64,000 nucleotides of DNA from Streptomyces sp. NBC_00433 (GCA_036015235.1 CP107926.1:5971501-6035500), one strand, 5' to 3'. Positions 18,044 to 26,872 are shown, numbered from the stretch's first letter. Translations and numbers: made by a program. Notes: generated from the sequence alone by a model not told the origin.

Positions 18044-19137
18044 CCGACCAGGCGCTGCTCAAGGAGCTGCTGACCGACCCGCGGGTCTCCAAGGACCCGC
18101 GGCAGCACTGGACGGCCTGGGCGAACGGCGAGATCACCCCTGACTGGCCGCTCTTCACCTGGGTCGCGGTCACCAACATGTTCACCGCCTACGGGGGCGA
18201 CCACCGGCGGCTGCGCAAGCTGGTGTCGACGGCCTTCACCGCACGCCGCACCGAGGCGATGCGCCCCTGGATCGAGCAGCTGACCGCCGACCTGCTCGAC
18301 GGCCTCGCCGCGACACCGGCCGGCGAGCCGGTCGACCTGCGGGAGGCGTACTGCTACCCGATCCCGATCCAGGTGATCAGCCGGCTCTTCGGCGTCGAGG
18401 ACGAGGAGACCGGCAAGGAGCTGCGGCGGCTGGTCGACAACATCTTCAACACCGCCATCAGCGCGGAGGACGCCGCCGCCACCTTCGCCGGCATCCACCA
18501 GGTGCTCAGCGGCCTGGTCGCGCTCAAGCGGGAGACGCCGGGCGACGACCTCACCAGCGTGCTCATCTCCGCCCGCGAGGAGGACGGCTCCCGGCTGACC
18601 GAGGGCGAACTCGTCGACACCCTGATCCTGATGATCAGCGCGGGCCACGAGACCACCGTCAACCTGCTCGACAACGCTGTCCACGCCCTGCTCACCCACC
18701 CCGACCAGCTCGAACTGGTCAGGTCCGGCAAGGCGAACTGGAGCGACGTGATCGAGGAGACGCTACGGGCCGAGGCGCCGGTCGCCAGCCTCCCGCTGCG
18801 CTACGCGGTCGACGACGTCGAGGCCGGCGGGGTGCGCGTCAGGAAGGGCGAGGCGATCCTCGCGTCCTACTCGGCCGCCGGCCGCCACCCGGCCTACCAC
18901 GGGCCGACCGCCGACCAGTTCGACGTCCTGCGGGTCGACAAGGAGCACCTGGCCTTCGGCTACGGCGTCCACCGCTGCCTGGGCGCCCCGCTGGCCCAGC
19001 TGGAGGCCGAGATAGCGCTGCCCGCGCTCTTCGCCCGCTTCCCGGGCCTGGCGCTGGCGGCGCCCGCGCAGGAGCTGGAGCCGGTCGCGTCGTTCATCTC
19101 GCACGGCCACCTGCGGCTGCCGGTGCTGCTGGGCTGA
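17902..19137 (+). CDS. CYP154-like cytochrome P450
   Basis: A 411-residue P450 with all canonical elements: I-helix A-G-H-E-T-T, K-helix E286-T-L-R289, and the heme motif F-G-Y-G-V-H-R-C359-L-G. The ATG at 17902 follows GGAG with a seven-base spacer, and the N-terminus (D-P-A-G-R-D-I-H-G-E then G-P-A-T-L-V-E-L) matches how CYP154 proteins begin, so the start is well supported even though it lies 142 bases inside the previous gene. Pairing with a CYP157-like protein behind cvnD is the usual arrangement. Other CYP154 members hydroxylate steroids or aromatic polycyclic substrates; the substrate here is not inferable. Confidence 0.95.
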   Translation: MDNRAHPADPLVIDPAGRDIHGEGARLRERGPATLVELPGGVQAWAVTDQALLKELLTDPRVSKDPRQHWTAWANGEITPDWPLFTWVAVTNMFTAYGGDHRRLRKLVSTAFTARRTEAMRPWIEQLTADLLDGLAATPAGEPVDLREAYCYPIPIQVISRLFGVEDEETGKELRRLVDNIFNTAISAEDAAATFAGIHQVLSGLVALKRETPGDDLTSVLISAREEDGSRLTEGELVDTLILMISAGHETTVNLLDNAVHALLTHPDQLELVRSGKANWSDVIEETLRAEAPVASLPLRYAVDDVEAGGVRVRKGEAILASYSAAGRHPAYHGPTADQFDVLRVDKEHLAFGYGVHRCLGAPLAQLEAEIALPALFARFPGLALAAPAQELEPVASFISHGHLRLPVLLG

Positions 19138-19152
19138 GCCCCCGGCATACGG

Positions 19153-19187
19153 GTGCCCCCGTCCGCGGTCGCCGCGGGCGGGGGCAC
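19153..19187. terminator. bidirectional terminator between P450 and PBP genes
   Basis: A 16-bp stem (19153-19168 with 19172-19187, one G-T wobble, TCG loop) lies between the convergent conservon operon and penicillin-binding protein gene. Confidence 0.8.
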
Positions 19188-19203
19188 TGCCGTGCCACGG
19201 CGG

Positions 19204-20880
19204 CTACGAGGCGCGCAGGACGTCCGCGACGATCGGGCCCGCGGACTTGTTGCCGTGGTCGCCCTCCATGACCATCGCGGCGGCCGCCACATGACCGCTG
19301 TAGGCGGTGAACCAGCCGGTCGGCAGGTCGTTCTCGTTCTCCTCGGCCGAGCCGGTCTTGGCGCCGTAGGGGCTCTTCACGCCGGTGAGCAGGCCCGCGG
19401 CGGTGCCGTCGGTCGCGGTCAGGTGCATCATCGACATCAGGTTCTGCCGGACGGCCGAGGGCAGCGGGGTGGCGCCGAGGTGCTGCCGGTTCTCTATCAG
19501 GCCGGTGTCCTGCAGGATCGACGGCTGGTGGAATGCGCCGTCCCGGACGGTGGCGGCGACCGACGCCATGTTCAGCGTGTTCATCAGCACCTGGCCCTGC
19601 CCGATCATCTCCGACGTCATCTCGTCGCCCGTGCCGCCGGGGATGCTGCCGTCGGTGGTGCCGGTGCCGGTGTACCAGGGGCGGGCGTCGCCGACGAGCC
19701 CGAAGTACTTCTTGCCGACGTCCGTCAGCGAATCCGGGGTCAGGTACTTCGAGAGCCGGATGAAGCCGGTGTTGCAGGACCGGGAGAAGTCCCAGGCCAG
19801 CGTGGCGTCCAGCTTGTCGCGCGTCACGTTGTGGTACGCCTTGCCGCCGGTGGCCGCGTATCCGTCGACGCACTGCGACTTCGACTGGGGCGTGAAGTGC
19901 TGCGGCGAGAGCATCAGCGCCGTCGCCGTCACGATCTTGAAGGTCGAGCCGGGCGGCTGGAGGGACAGCGCGTAGTTCGTACCCCCGGGCGGGTTGGCCG
20001 CCATGGCGAGGATCGAGCCGTCGCCGGTGTCCAGCGCGGTCACCCCCGACTGGCCGTACTTCTTGACCGCCTTCTCCGCCGCCGCCTGGATGCCGGCGTC
20101 CAGCGTCGTCTTGAGCTTGGCGTTCTTGCCGGGCGCGACCGAGTAGAGCGTCTTGACGAGGTTGCCGCCGTCGTCGGTCACATAGGTCTCGATGCCGGCG
20201 GTGCCGCCGAGCTTCGCGTTCGCGTACCGCTTGCGCAGGTCGGTGAAGACGTCGGTGAGGCCCGGATACTGCGCCGCGGTCATGGTCTTGCCGTGCCGGT
20301 CGACCAGGTCCAGGTCCGGCGACGTCGCGAGGCCCGTGACCAGGGACAGTCCGTCCTTGAGGTCGGGCTCCAGGACGCTGGGCGCCCACTTGACGGCCGG
20401 ATCGCCCACCGTGTCGCGGCCGACGGCCAGGGTCGAGCCGTACGTCCAGACCTTCGGCGCCAGATTCTGGTAGGTGATGGTCGCCTGCACCGTGAACGAC
20501 ACGGTGGTGCCGGCCGCGCCCGCGGCCGCGGTCGAGTCGGTCGTGCTGTCCGTCGGTGTGGCCGTCGCCGTGACCTTGGTGATGCTCGCCTTGTCGCGGT
20601 ATTCGGCCAGCGCCGTCGCCGCCGTCCCCGCGGAGTCCGTCAGCTTGGCGGCCTTCGCGTCGTCACCTGACGACCAGGCGGCCAGGAAGTCCGCCGCGGT
20701 GCCGGTGACGTCCTTCGTGCTGAGCGGCTCGTCCCTGCTGGTCGTGGCGGCCGGCTCGGTGCCGGTGCTGCTGCCGTCCAGACCCGTGTAGATGTTGTAG
20801 GCGCCGTAGCCCGCGACGCTCACCATGCAGATGAAGACCGCGCTGATGACGCCGGTCTTGACCCCCCGTGCCACAGGCAC
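19204..20880 (-). CDS. penicillin-binding protein (class B transpeptidase)
   Basis: A 558-residue membrane-anchored D,D-transpeptidase that cross-links peptidoglycan. One N-terminal membrane segment (about residues 8-30) is followed by a Thr/Ser/Ala-rich region and an NTF2-like MecA_N-type domain, a linker domain, and the transpeptidase domain with P-G-S-T-F-K (S-x-x-K), S-C-N (S-x-N) and K-T-G-S-A-E. The GTG at 20880 is preferred because GAGGGGG lies five to six bases upstream; a TTG at 20916 would extend it by 12 charged residues. It lies next to and on the same strand as a protein O-mannosyltransferase gene. Confidence 0.93.
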   Translation of the reverse strand: MPVARGVKTGVISAVFICMVSVAGYGAYNIYTGLDGSSTGTEPAATTSRDEPLSTKDVTGTAADFLAAWSSGDDAKAAKLTDSAGTAATALAEYRDKASITKVTATATPTDSTTDSTAAAGAAGTTVSFTVQATITYQNLAPKVWTYGSTLAVGRDTVGDPAVKWAPSVLEPDLKDGLSLVTGLATSPDLDLVDRHGKTMTAAQYPGLTDVFTDLRKRYANAKLGGTAGIETYVTDDGGNLVKTLYSVAPGKNAKLKTTLDAGIQAAAEKAVKKYGQSGVTALDTGDGSILAMAANPPGGTNYALSLQPPGSTFKIVTATALMLSPQHFTPQSKSQCVDGYAATGGKAYHNVTRDKLDATLAWDFSRSCNTGFIRLSKYLTPDSLTDVGKKYFGLVGDARPWYTGTGTTDGSIPGGTGDEMTSEMIGQGQVLMNTLNMASVAATVRDGAFHQPSILQDTGLIENRQHLGATPLPSAVRQNLMSMMHLTATDGTAAGLLTGVKSPYGAKTGSAEENENDLPTGWFTAYSGHVAAAAMVMEGDHGNKSAGPIVADVLRAS

Positions 20881-20970
20881 CGAGACCCCCTCTTCCCGCC
20901 CCCTGAACGCGTTCAAATGAGCGCGCTCCCAGCGGCACTCTACCCGGGTCCCCTGTGGGTTGCGGCGGGG

Positions 20971-22695
20971 TCACACCCAGGAGTCGAACCACATCCTGGC
21001 CTGCCAACCGCTGTAAGGGATGGTCATGCCGGTGTAGATGGGGAAGAAGTAGATGAAATTCCAGATGATCAGCAGGACCAGGGTGCCCGCGCCGACCGCG
21101 CCCCACATCCGGCGCCCCTCGCCGGTACCCGGCGGGCCGAGGAAGGCGCCCACCATCATCGCCACCGCCAGGCACAGGTACGGCACGAAGGCGACCGCGT
21201 AGAAGTAGAAGATCGTGCGGTCCTGGTAGTGGAACCACGGAAGCAGGCCCGCGCCCAGCGCGCCGAGGATGGCCCCGGCCCGCCAGTCGCGGCGCAGGAT
21301 CCAGCGGTAGACCAGGTAGAGCAGCGCGAAGCAGGCCGACCACCACAGCAGCGGGGTGCCCAGCGCCAGGATCTCCTTGGAGCAGCCGCCCGCGCTGTGG
21401 CAGCCGTCCTGGCCGAGCTTGGGCGACTCGAAGTAGTACGACACCGGACGGCCCAGGACCAGCCAGCTCCACGGGTTGGACTGGTAGGGGTGGGGCGTGT
21501 GCAGCCCCACATTGAACTGGTAGACCTCGTATTCGTAGTGCCACAGGCTGCGCAGCGACCCCGGGATCCACGACCACGTGCCGCCGCGGCCGTCGGCCCA
21601 GTGCCGGTTGTAGGCCTTGTCGGACATGAACCAGCCGGTCCACGTCGCCAGGTAGGTGAGCAGCGTGACCGGGATCATGGTCAGCACCGACCAGCCGAAG
21701 TCCTTGCGCAGCATCGCCAGCCACGGCTGCCGGGCGCCCGCGACGCGGCGCGAGCCGATGTCCCAGGCCAGCGTCATGATCACGAAGAACGCCAGGAAGT
21801 AGAAGCCGTTCCACTTGCTCGACGCGGCAAGGCCGAGGCAGACCGCCGCGGCGATACGCCACGGGCGCCAGCCCATGCCGACCCGTCCGCCGACGTGCCG
21901 GTCGGGGCCCGCCCAGCCCGACTCGTCCACCGGCAGCGCCCGCGCCAGCCGCGCTCTGGACCAGTCGCGGTCCACCAGCAGGCAGCCGAAGGCGGCCAGG
22001 GCGAAGAACATGATCACCAGGTCGAGCAGCGCGATCCGGCTCATCACGAATTCCAGGCCGTCCACCGACATCAGCACCCCGGCCAGGCAGCCCAGCGCGG
22101 TGGAGCGGAAGAGCCGGCGCCCGATGCGGCAGAGCATCAGCACCGCCAGGGTGCCGAGCACGGCCATCATGAAGCGCCAGCCGAAGGGGTTCATCCCGAA
22201 CATCCACTCGCCGACCGCGATCACCCACTTGCCGGCCGGCGGGTGCACCACGTAACCGGGGGCGTCGGACAGCGGGATCGTCTGGGGGTGCCCCAGCAGG
22301 TCCGGGTTGGTGATCTTGGCGTCCGGCCAGGTGCCCTCGTAGCCGAACTGGAGCAGCGACCAGGCGTCCTTGGCGTAGTACGTCTCGTCGAAGACGACCT
22401 CGCGGGGCGTGCCCAGGTGCCAGAAGCGCAGCGCGCCGGCGAAGACCGCCACCAGGACCGGGCCGAGCCAGCCCGAGATCCTGGCCAGCAGGTACGACAG
22501 CTCCTGGCCGGCGCCCAGCGAACGCCACAGCCGCGTCCCCGGCTCGGGGAAGGGCGGCACCAGGCGCTCGCGGGTGTCGGTGCGCGGCCTCTCCGCATAG
22601 CCGAACCTGCGCAGCCGTTGCGCCCAGGGGCTCGGATGCGGCTGTGCCAGAACAGCCTCGGCGGCCCGGTCCTGCGTCGCGGTCTCACTCGTCAC
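20971..22695 (-). CDS. pmt: dolichyl-phosphate-mannose--protein mannosyltransferase
   Basis: A 574-residue polytopic membrane enzyme (GT39, PMT family) that transfers mannose from polyprenyl phosphate to Ser/Thr of proteins exported through Sec. The first loop carries the acidic catalytic motif F-D-E-T-Y-Y-A-K-D-A, and the P-P-A-G-K-W motif follows. About ten hydrophobic segments are spread through the rest, ending in the conserved W-F-D-S-W-V. The GTG at 22695 is chosen because the conserved cytoplasmic N-terminus begins there; an upstream start would overlap the divergent rsmI gene. Streptomyces pmt is known to glycosylate the phage phiC31 receptor and lipoproteins, and is commonly next to rsmI. 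Confidence 0.95.
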   Translation of the reverse strand: MTSETATQDRAAEAVLAQPHPSPWAQRLRRFGYAERPRTDTRERLVPPFPEPGTRLWRSLGAGQELSYLLARISGWLGPVLVAVFAGALRFWHLGTPREVVFDETYYAKDAWSLLQFGYEGTWPDAKITNPDLLGHPQTIPLSDAPGYVVHPPAGKWVIAVGEWMFGMNPFGWRFMMAVLGTLAVLMLCRIGRRLFRSTALGCLAGVLMSVDGLEFVMSRIALLDLVIMFFALAAFGCLLVDRDWSRARLARALPVDESGWAGPDRHVGGRVGMGWRPWRIAAAVCLGLAASSKWNGFYFLAFFVIMTLAWDIGSRRVAGARQPWLAMLRKDFGWSVLTMIPVTLLTYLATWTGWFMSDKAYNRHWADGRGGTWSWIPGSLRSLWHYEYEVYQFNVGLHTPHPYQSNPWSWLVLGRPVSYYFESPKLGQDGCHSAGGCSKEILALGTPLLWWSACFALLYLVYRWILRRDWRAGAILGALGAGLLPWFHYQDRTIFYFYAVAFVPYLCLAVAMMVGAFLGPPGTGEGRRMWGAVGAGTLVLLIIWNFIYFFPIYTGMTIPYSGWQARMWFDSWV

Positions 22696-22846
22696 CGGCC
22701 CATCGTAGGGAACGCCTCTGAAAATGTGATGAGGTCGGCGCCCGGCCGCCCCTGTTTGTCCGTAAACCCGTGCGCCGGCTGTGCGGCCCGCACGGGACGC
22801 CGCCAGGGGGAGACCGGGCGGCCGCAGCGAGTGGGAAGCTAGGGCG

Positions 22847-23710
22847 GTGACCACGCAAGCCGCAGGCGTCCTCGTACTGGCCGGAACCCCCATCGGCGAC
22901 CCCGCGGACGCCCCGCCGCGGCTCGGCACCGAGCTGACCGGCGCCGACGTCATCGCCGCCGAGGACACCCGGCGGCTGCGCCGGCTCACCCAGGCGCTCG
23001 GTATCGAGCCGACCGGGCGGATCGTGTCCTACTTCGAGGGCAACGAGACGGGCCGCACACCGGAGCTGGTCGAGGCGCTGGCCGGCGGCGCGCGTGTGGT
23101 CCTTGTCACCGACGCCGGGATGCCCTCCGTCTCCGACCCCGGCTACCGGCTGGTCGCCGCCGCCGTCGAGCGCGGCATCACCGTCACGGCGGTTCCCGGG
23201 CCCTCCGCCGTCCTGACCGCGCTCGCCGTCTCCGGGCTGCCCGTCGACCGCTTCTGCTTCGAGGGCTTCCTGCCCCGCAAGGCGGGCGAGAGGCTGGCCC
23301 GGCTGCGCGAGGTCGCCGCGGACCGCAGGACGCTCGTCTACTTCGAGGCCACCCACCGTATCGACGACACGCTCGCCGCCATGGCCGAGGTCTTCGGCGC
23401 CGAACGGCGCGGCGCGGTGTGCCGCGAGCTGACCAAGACCTACGAGGAGGTCAGGCGCGGCCCGCTGGCCGAACTGGCCCGCTGGGCGGCGCAGGACGGT
23501 GTACGGGGCGAGATCACCGTCGTGGTCGAGGGCGCTCCGGCGCCCGGGCCCGCCGACCTCGACCAGGCCGAGATCGTCCGCAGGGTCGCGGCGCGCGAGG
23601 CCGCGGGTGAGCGCCGCAAGGAGGCCATCGCCGCGGTCGCCGCGGACGCGGGGCTGCCCAAGCGCGACGTCTTCGACGCGGTCGTCGCCGCCAAGCACGG
23701 CTCGGTATGA
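22847..23710 (+). CDS. rsmI: 16S rRNA (cytidine(1402)-2'-O)-methyltransferase
   Basis: A 287-residue SAM-dependent methyltransferase of the tetrapyrrole-methylase fold that modifies C1402 in the 30S decoding centre. The hallmark start L-V-L-A-G-T-P-I-G-D, the A-E-D-T-R-R motif near residue 42, T-D-A-G-M-P-S-V-S-D-P-G near 90 and P-G-P-S-A-V are all present. The GTG at 22847 is chosen because the family N-terminus begins a few residues later. It is divergent from pmt with 151 bp between the starts. Confidence 0.96.
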   Translation: MTTQAAGVLVLAGTPIGDPADAPPRLGTELTGADVIAAEDTRRLRRLTQALGIEPTGRIVSYFEGNETGRTPELVEALAGGARVVLVTDAGMPSVSDPGYRLVAAAVERGITVTAVPGPSAVLTALAVSGLPVDRFCFEGFLPRKAGERLARLREVAADRRTLVYFEATHRIDDTLAAMAEVFGAERRGAVCRELTKTYEEVRRGPLAELARWAAQDGVRGEITVVVEGAPAPGPADLDQAEIVRRVAAREAAGERRKEAIAAVAADAGLPKRDVFDAVVAAKHGSV

Positions 23711-23944
23711 GGCCTACCCCCGGCCTGTCCGGCGGGTTCCGTACGGCTTCCGGGCTCCGTACGAGCCGAGTCGCGCGCCCTAAACCGCGCGCATGGCAAA
23801 GCGACACCGGCCAACTCCCACATAGACCCCAAATCTGGCTCAAGAGTCGGACACGGCTGCTGCGGCGGCTGCCTGCGGGGCGTTCGCTGGGGAGTGGAAG
23901 TCCCGATCCGGGCGCTGTGCCCGGAGGGCGCGCAGGAGCTGCAC

Positions 23945-24346
23945 ATGAGCGACACCATTGGTAGCGGACCGAAGCCGCCGGCCGCCGCCGACCCGGGCGC
24001 GAACGTCGTCCACGAGGCCTATTCGTTCGCCTGCATGAACTGCGGGCACGGCTGGGAGCAAGCCTACGAGATCGAGCACCACGTCGACACCTTCGGCCGC
24101 GGCTACGTCACCTACCTCGCGGACGGCACCCAGGTGCCGTCCCCGCTGACCCACCCCACGTGCGACAACTGCGACGGCCACCGGGTGCGCATCATGACCC
24201 CGGGGCGGGTCGCGGGCGTGGCAGCCGTACGGCCTGCCCCGCGCCGGGCGCCGGCCCCCGCGTCGCCGCACCACTGGTCCGCCCTGCACTTCCTGCACCG
24301 CAGGCACGAGCCCAAGGCCGACGAGGGGGGCAAGGCAGGGGAATGA
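23945..24346 (+). CDS. small zinc-ribbon-like protein, unknown function
   Basis: A 133-residue protein with two paired-Cys knuckles, C-M-N-C-G-H-G-W near residue 29 and C-D-N-C near 73, which together could form one zinc ribbon. Between them is a conserved-looking acidic/aromatic strand region; the C-terminal third is basic and Pro/Ala-rich. The ATG follows an AGGAG site. No enzyme motif or membrane segment is seen. It lies between rsmI and tatD on the same strand. The function is unknown. Confidence 0.85.
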   Translation: MSDTIGSGPKPPAAADPGANVVHEAYSFACMNCGHGWEQAYEIEHHVDTFGRGYVTYLADGTQVPSPLTHPTCDNCDGHRVRIMTPGRVAGVAAVRPAPRRAPAPASPHHWSALHFLHRRHEPKADEGGKAGE

Positions 24347-24418
24347 GCCCCGCCGCCGGTACATTGCGGGCGGGTTCCTGGGCGGGTGCCTAGGCGCAGG
24401 CCCGCGGGACCGGGTCCC

Positions 24419-24431
24419 TAGGATCGGGGGC
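24419..24431 (+). promoter_or_regulatory. -10 element seven bases before the tatD start (leaderless)
   Basis: TAGGAT (24419-24424), followed by seven bases and then the tatD ATG, matches the TANNNT-N7-start pattern of leaderless Streptomyces transcripts. No Shine-Dalgarno sequence is evident. A clear -35 was not found. Confidence 0.55.
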
Positions 24432-25292
24432 ATGCCAGACAGGGACAGCAAGAAGCCGACCGCACCGCCCCCGGCGCCCGAGCCGCTGCGGGTGGCGGTC
24501 GCCGACTCCCACACCCACCTCGACATGCAGTCCGGCAGTGTCGCCGACGCCGTCGCCCAGGCCGCGGCGGTCGGCGTCGACACGCTCGTCCAGGTCGGCT
24601 GCGACCTCGCCGGGTCGCGCTGGGCCGCCGAGACGGCCGCCGCGTGGGACCGCATCTGGGCCACGGTGGCGCTGCACCCGAACGAGGCGCCGCGGGTGGC
24701 GGCCCGCGCCTCCGGGGGAGGCCGGGCCGGGCTCGACGCCGAGATCGACGCCATCGACGCGCTCGCCGCGCTGCCGCAGGTCCTCGGGGTCGGCGAGACC
24801 GGCCTCGACTACTTCCGCACGGGGCCCGAGGGGGTCGAGGACCAGCAGCACTCCTTCCGCCGGCACATCGCCATCGCCAAAAGCCACGGCAAGGCACTGG
24901 TCATCCACGACCGGGACGCGCACGCCGATGTGCTGCGCATCCTCGCGGAGGAGGGCGCGCCCGCCACCGTGGTCTTCCACTGCTACTCCGGCGACGCCGA
25001 GATGGCCAAGGTGTGCGCCGAGCACGGCTACTACATGTCCTTCGCCGGGACCGTCAGCTACAAGTCCGCGCAGAACCTGCGGGACGCGGCCGCCGTCGCC
25101 CCGCGCGAACTGCTGCTGGTCGAGACGGACGCGCCCTTCCTGACCCCCGTGCCGCACCGCGGGCGGCCCAACGCGCCTTACCTCATCCCGGTCACGCTGC
25201 GCGCGATGGCCGCGGCCAGGGGGGACGACGAGGACCTGCTCGCGGCGGCCGTCGCCGCCAACACCGCACGGGCGTTCGGTTACGACACGTGA
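24432..25292 (+). CDS. tatD: TatD family metal-dependent hydrolase
   Basis: A 286-residue TatD-type DNase with a TIM-barrel fold. Metal ligands are visible in order: D-S-H-T-H-L-D near residue 19, V-G-E-T-G-L-D-Y near 116, V-I-H-D-R near 155, H-C-Y-S-G near 182 and E-T-D-A-P-F-L near 234. The Pro-rich N-terminal 15 residues precede the domain. Its place immediately before rpfB, ksgA and ispE is the conserved actinobacterial order. Family members act as 3'-5' exonucleases or D-aminoacyl-tRNA-type deacylases; the exact role here is inference. Confidence 0.94.
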   Translation: MPDRDSKKPTAPPPAPEPLRVAVADSHTHLDMQSGSVADAVAQAAAVGVDTLVQVGCDLAGSRWAAETAAAWDRIWATVALHPNEAPRVAARASGGGRAGLDAEIDAIDALAALPQVLGVGETGLDYFRTGPEGVEDQQHSFRRHIAIAKSHGKALVIHDRDAHADVLRILAEEGAPATVVFHCYSGDAEMAKVCAEHGYYMSFAGTVSYKSAQNLRDAAAVAPRELLLVETDAPFLTPVPHRGRPNAPYLIPVTLRAMAAARGDDEDLLAAAVAANTARAFGYDT

Positions 25293-25325
25293 GGTGAAAT
25301 GCGGTGTTCTGCCGCTTTTAGGCTT

Positions 25326-25339
25326 TAAGGTCCGGCACC
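25326..25339 (+). promoter_or_regulatory. -10-like element before rpfB
   Basis: TAAGGT (25326-25331) lies eight bases before the GTG of the rpfB-like gene, again the spacing expected for a leaderless or near-leaderless transcript. A second candidate, TAGGCT, is at 25319-25324. The 47-bp tatD-rpfB gap is too short for a c-di-AMP riboswitch of the type found before other rpf genes. Confidence 0.4.
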
Positions 25340-26455
25340 GTGAGCATTCACCTCGCCGGACACGCGCGCAGGCTCGTACCGCAGACACTCGTCGTGGCGG
25401 TGCTCGCCGGCAGCGCCGGGTCGTATGTCGTGGCCGACAAGACCGTACGGCTCAGCGTCGACGGCCGGGTGCGGACCGTCCACACCCTCGCCGCTGACGT
25501 CGCCGGCGTCCTGCGCCGCCAGCACATCGCGGTCGGCGGCCACGACATCGTGGCGCCCGCGCCCGGGACGCCCCTGCACGACGGCGACGCCGTCGCCGTA
25601 CGCTACGGCCGCCCGCTGACCCTCACCTTCGACGGGCGCCGCCGCCGCGTCTGGACCACGGGGACCACCGTCGCCGCGGCCCTGCGGCAGCTCGGCGTCC
25701 GCGCCGACGACGCCTTCGTCGACGCCTCCCGCGGCGCCGCCATCGGGCGGCTCGGGCTCGCGCTGTCCGTCCGCACGCAGCGCCGCGTCACCGTCGTCGC
25801 GGACGGCCGCGCGCACATCGTGCGCACGCACGCGCTCACCGTCCGCAAGGCCGTCGCGGACGCCGGCCTCGTCCTCGGCCCCGAGGACACGGTGTCGCCT
25901 GCCATGGACGGCTTCCCGGCGGAAGGCCTCGCCGTGACCGTCGTACGCGTGCGGACCTCGCGGGCCACCCGCCGCGAGAGGGTGCCCTACCGCGTCGTAC
26001 GCCGCCGCGACCCGTCCCTGCCCCGCGGGTCCACGGCGGTGTCCGTGCCGGGGCGCTCAGGGCTGCGCGAGGTCCGCTACGCCGTACGCACGGTCGACGG
26101 CGTGGCCCGCTCCACCCGCGTCCTGCGCACCGCGCTCGTCCGGGCGCCCGTCGCCGAGGTCCTCCGCGTCGGCACATCCGCGCCCACCCCCCGCCTGGAC
26201 TGGCACGGGCTCGCCCTGTGCGAGTCCGGCGGGCGCGCGCACGCCGTCGACCCCACCGGGCGCTACGGCGGCCTCTACCAGTTCGACGTCCGCACCTGGC
26301 GCGGCCTCGGCGGCCGGGGGCTGCCCCAGAACGCGGACCCTGCGGAGCAGACGGCTCGCGCCAAGCGCCTCTACGCCTCGCGCGGCGCCTCACCCTGGCC
26401 GACGTGCGGCCCCCACCTCTTCCCGCGACGCGGCGCCTCCCCACGCACCAGGTGA
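25340..26455 (+). CDS. rpfB: RpfB-like resuscitation-promoting factor
   Basis: A 371-residue cell-wall-lytic resuscitation factor. An N-terminal membrane anchor or signal (about residues 12-32) is followed by three DUF348 repeats, each of the form V-x-V-D-G-x-x-x-V-x-T-x-x-x-T-V-x-x-x-L. A G5-like region comes next, then the transglycosylase-like Rpf domain starting W-H-G-L-A-L-C-E-S-G-G with the catalytic Glu. Y-G-G-L-Y-Q-F-D and P-W-P-T-C are the typical closing motifs. The catalytic domain ends the protein apart from a short basic tail. Order tatD-rpfB-ksgA-ispE matches Mycobacterium and other actinobacteria. Confidence 0.95.
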   Translation: MSIHLAGHARRLVPQTLVVAVLAGSAGSYVVADKTVRLSVDGRVRTVHTLAADVAGVLRRQHIAVGGHDIVAPAPGTPLHDGDAVAVRYGRPLTLTFDGRRRRVWTTGTTVAAALRQLGVRADDAFVDASRGAAIGRLGLALSVRTQRRVTVVADGRAHIVRTHALTVRKAVADAGLVLGPEDTVSPAMDGFPAEGLAVTVVRVRTSRATRRERVPYRVVRRRDPSLPRGSTAVSVPGRSGLREVRYAVRTVDGVARSTRVLRTALVRAPVAEVLRVGTSAPTPRLDWHGLALCESGGRAHAVDPTGRYGGLYQFDVRTWRGLGGRGLPQNADPAEQTARAKRLYASRGASPWPTCGPHLFPRRGASPRTR

Positions 26456-26473
26456 TCGCCCCTTGCGGTGTGC

Positions 26474-26741
26474 CTTCGCCTGGGGGTACCCCCACGCGCC
26501 CCCGGGGTGATTGGCACTTGCGGTGGCATTGCTTACTGCGCGCCTCTTCGAAGGGGCGCGCAGTTCCCCGCGCCCCTTCGGGCCTGCGCACTCCTACGCC
26601 CAGGCGTTGCCTCTGCCGCAGAGGGTGACCGTTTTTCAGGGGCGCGGGGGACTGCGCGCCCCGCCCCCACCGGACCGCAACGGTGAACGCGACAGGACGA
26701 GGCTGTCACCCAGGGGCGCGTGGGGGTACCCCCAGGCGAAG
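26474..26741. repeat. nested inverted-repeat element between rpfB and ksgA
   Basis: Two outer arms, 26474-26502 and 26713-26741, are perfect 29-base reverse complements. Each contains the palindrome TGGGGGTACCCCCA. Inside them is a second inverted pair, 26553-26576 and 26639-26662, which match as reverse complements with one mismatch; each inner arm is itself a hairpin (GGGGCGCG stem). The whole 268-bp block is non-coding. The inner motif resembles a repeat I have often seen in Streptomyces intergenic regions, so this may be a REP- or MITE-like element. I saw no transposase or flanking target duplication. Confidence 0.85.
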
Positions 26742-26859
26742 CGCTGGGGGAGAACTGCGAGACCAGCACCCACGCAGCGGCACCGTCGAGTCCGTGACAG
26801 CACCCCGCAGGGAGTGGTGCGGGCCGGTTGCCGGGGGAAGCGCGGGGTGGGGGAGCGAT

Positions 26860-26872
26860 TAGCCTAGGGCGC
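26860..26872 (+). promoter_or_regulatory. -10 element seven bases before the ksgA start (leaderless)
   Basis: TAGCCT (26860-26865) is followed by exactly seven bases and the ksgA GTG, with no Shine-Dalgarno sequence between, consistent with a leaderless transcript starting at the GTG. Confidence 0.55.

Noticed and set aside
13768..19137. Natural-product biosynthetic cluster suggested by two P450s
   Set aside because: They are in a conservon operon with cvnABCD and no core biosynthetic enzymes are present.
25293..25339. c-di-AMP (ydaO-type) riboswitch upstream of the rpf gene
   Set aside because: The gap is only 47 bases and has no room for the aptamer; a -10 box lies there instead.
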